DNA from: Arthrobacter saudimassiliensis
GTDB taxonomy: Bacteria; Actinomycetota; Actinomycetes; Actinomycetales; Micrococcaceae
DNA length: 64,000 nt
Assembly: GCA_900016675.1 (NCBI GenBank)
Contig: LN483072.1
Coordinates: forward strand, 186,001-250,000
Reading direction: 5' to 3'
Shown here: piece by piece, positions 62,843-64,000 of the stretch
Layout of the letters: the number at the start of each line of letters is the position of its first letter
How positions within the stretch are numbered: position 1 is the first letter of the stretch
Notes under the pieces: generated by a model
Database searches by the model: none
What the model saw: the letters and a program-made list of their open reading frames with translations, nothing else
What the model was told of the DNA's origin: nothing
Position numbers and translations under genes: made by a program

Positions 62843-63792
62843 GGCTTCTCCTCGTTGACCTGGGAGCGGAAGGCCCGCAGCGACAGCAGGCAGGCGATCA
62901 GGACCAGGGCGCCGGTGGTGACCGCCACTGCGGCGCCGGTGCCCAGGTTCAGGCTCTGGAACATGACTTTCCAGCCGAGCAGGGCCAGGGACTCCGTGGA
63001 TGTCCCCGGGCCTCCGCCGGTGAGGACGAACGGCAGGTCGAAGACGCCGAACGCCTGCAGCACCCGGAACAGGACGGCGATCGCCAGCGTCGCGGACAGC
63101 TGCGGCAGGGTGACCTGCCAGAAGGTCTGCCAGGCGTTCGCGCCGTCGAGCTCGGCGGCCTCGTAGACGTCGCCCGGGATGGCCACCAGCCCGGCGAGCA
63201 CGATGATCGCCACGAACGGCGTGGTCTTCCAGATGTCCGCGACCATCATCGCGGTGATCGCCGACGCCGGTTCGCCGAGGATCACCGGGTCGCCGCCGAA
63301 GAGGCCGAAGACCCACGAGACGGCCCCGTAGGCGGAGTTGTACAGGTAGGACCACAGCTGGGCGGAGATCACCGTGATCATGGCCCAGGGGATCAGCAGC
63401 AGGGCCATCATCCAGCCCCGCCAGCTGGTCAGCCGCTCCAGGACCAGCGCCACGAGGGTGCCCAGGATCAGTTCGATGACCACGGTGACGACGGTGTAGA
63501 AGATGGTGAACAGGGCCGCATAGGCCCAGCGGCCGCTGCTGAACAGGGCCGCGTAGTTGTCGGTGGTGAACCCGGTGAGGGCGAAGCCGGTGTAGCCCAG
63601 TTCCACCTTCGAGAAGCTCATCGCGATGGAGAAGGCGATCGGGAACAGGGTCACCAGGCCCACCACGGCGAGCGTGGGGCTGAGGTAGATCCATCCGGTG
63701 CGGGCGGCAGAGCTGGAAAGCCGGCGGCGGCGCGGCGGCGCGGGCGCCGGCCTGCGGTCCGGTCCCGGGCGGGCGGGTGCGGTGACGGCCAT
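62839..63792 (-). CDS. ABC sugar permease, MalF/UgpA-like (second operon)
   Basis: 317 residues. A basic Pro/Arg-rich N-terminus (about 25) precedes six helices. The EAA loop is PGDVYEAAELDGANAWQTFWQVTLPQLSATLA. Unlike the MalF at 47 kb it lacks a large extracytoplasmic loop, so it belongs to the general sugar UgpA/TreT-type group. ATG 63792 shares one base with the stop of the binding-protein gene (TGATG). Confidence 0.92.
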   Translation of the reverse strand: MAVTAPARPGPDRRPAPAPPRRRRLSSSAARTGWIYLSPTLAVVGLVTLFPIAFSIAMSFSKVELGYTGFALTGFTTDNYAALFSSGRWAYAALFTIFYTVVTVVIELILGTLVALVLERLTSWRGWMMALLLIPWAMITVISAQLWSYLYNSAYGAVSWVFGLFGGDPVILGEPASAITAMMVADIWKTTPFVAIIVLAGLVAIPGDVYEAAELDGANAWQTFWQVTLPQLSATLAIAVLFRVLQAFGVFDLPFVLTGGGPGTSTESLALLGWKVMFQSLNLGTGAAVAVTTGALVLIACLLSLRAFRSQVNEEKP

Positions 63793-64000
63793 CAGAGGCT
63801 CCTTCCATCCAGGGCGGACCGGATGCCCCGCGTGACGGCCGCCAGCCCGTCGGCGGCGGGAGTGCTTCCGGCCAGGACGCCGTTGACGTTGCCGTAGACC
63901 GACTGGGAGATCTGGGCGTAGTAGGGCGAGGCGGTGGGCCGGGGCACCAGGTCGTTGTCCACGCTGGCCGCGATCACCGGCGACAGCTCCTGAACCTCCG
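63792..64000 (-). CDS. Sugar-binding protein, C-terminal fragment (continues beyond window)
   Basis: The frame is open through the window end and stops at 63792-63794. About 69 residues are visible, with VDNDLVPRPTASPYYAQISQSVYGNVNGVLAG near the middle and GLAAVTRGIRSALDGRSL at the end, the typical last helices of an SBP_bac_1 solute-binding protein. The stop shares its A with the permease ATG. The lipoprotein signal lies outside the window. Confidence 0.82.
   Translation of the reverse strand, partial: EVQELSPVIAASVDNDLVPRPTASPYYAQISQSVYGNVNGVLAGSTPAADGLAAVTRGIRSALDGRSL

Overview
The window is high-GC actinobacterial chromosome with many GTG and a few TTG starts. The gene content (a purN / DUF6350 neighbourhood, a glycine riboswitch before gcvP, MSMEG_6728-type and DUF1684 proteins, many sugar ABC and GH13 genes) points to the Micrococcaceae, most likely an Arthrobacter relative. 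That placement is inference; no rRNA or tRNA gene was seen.

Layout. 0-4.1 kb: end of an XdhC-like maturation factor, then a FAD subunit and a fused [2Fe-2S]/molybdopterin subunit of a xanthine-dehydrogenase-family hydroxylase, ended by a hairpin and a 7-bp tandem repeat. 4.1-8.3 kb: FAD aromatic hydroxylase, MHS-type transporter and divergent LysR regulator. 8.3-15.3 kb: DUF892 protein, D-lactate/glycolate oxidase with lactate permease, and a group of stress or membrane proteins (ChaB, small acidic protein, DUF2254, DUF4383). Three of these genes have an upstream palindrome of the form TAAG-N4-CTTA. 15.3-21.4 kb: gcvP-gcvT-gcvH-sdaA behind a tandem glycine riboswitch, with a divergent CycA-like permease. 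23.2-26.4 kb: five-gene Asp23/Gls24 envelope-stress operon, including a 59-codon membrane gene, divergent from an ECF sigma factor. 26.6-32 kb: malate synthase, alpha/beta hydrolase, HTH protein, alanine dehydrogenase, GAF-ANTAR regulator.

32.6-35.4 kb is the most unusual chromosomal cassette: a 17-codon peptide gene (MNRIRISVAGSKSWEWF) with its own terminator, a stand-alone lantibiotic-dehydratase-C/thiopeptide-type enzyme, a 63-aa protein, and a divergent LuxR-type regulator. It looks like a minimal, undescribed RiPP or peptide-signal locus. It is followed by a PLP aminotransferase whose stop codon was the target (CTAG) of an IS481-family element.

38-45.5 kb: purN, membrane proteins, then a LacI regulator and a GH13 glucosidase divergent from a malEFG-type ABC importer (45.8-49.7 kb), with two matching LacI-type operators between them. 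49.8-53.0 kb: one low-GC, foreign-looking gene for a SIR2 / P-loop NTPase protein, a probable single-gene anti-phage system. 53-60 kb: lipoprotein, stealth-family phosphotransferase, glutamine amidotransferase-like hydrolase, catalase, PNPOx-like protein, phosphoesterase, and a DoxX-like membrane protein with a histone-H1-like tail. 60.3-64 kb: a second sugar ABC/GH13 operon on the minus strand, cut by the window edge.
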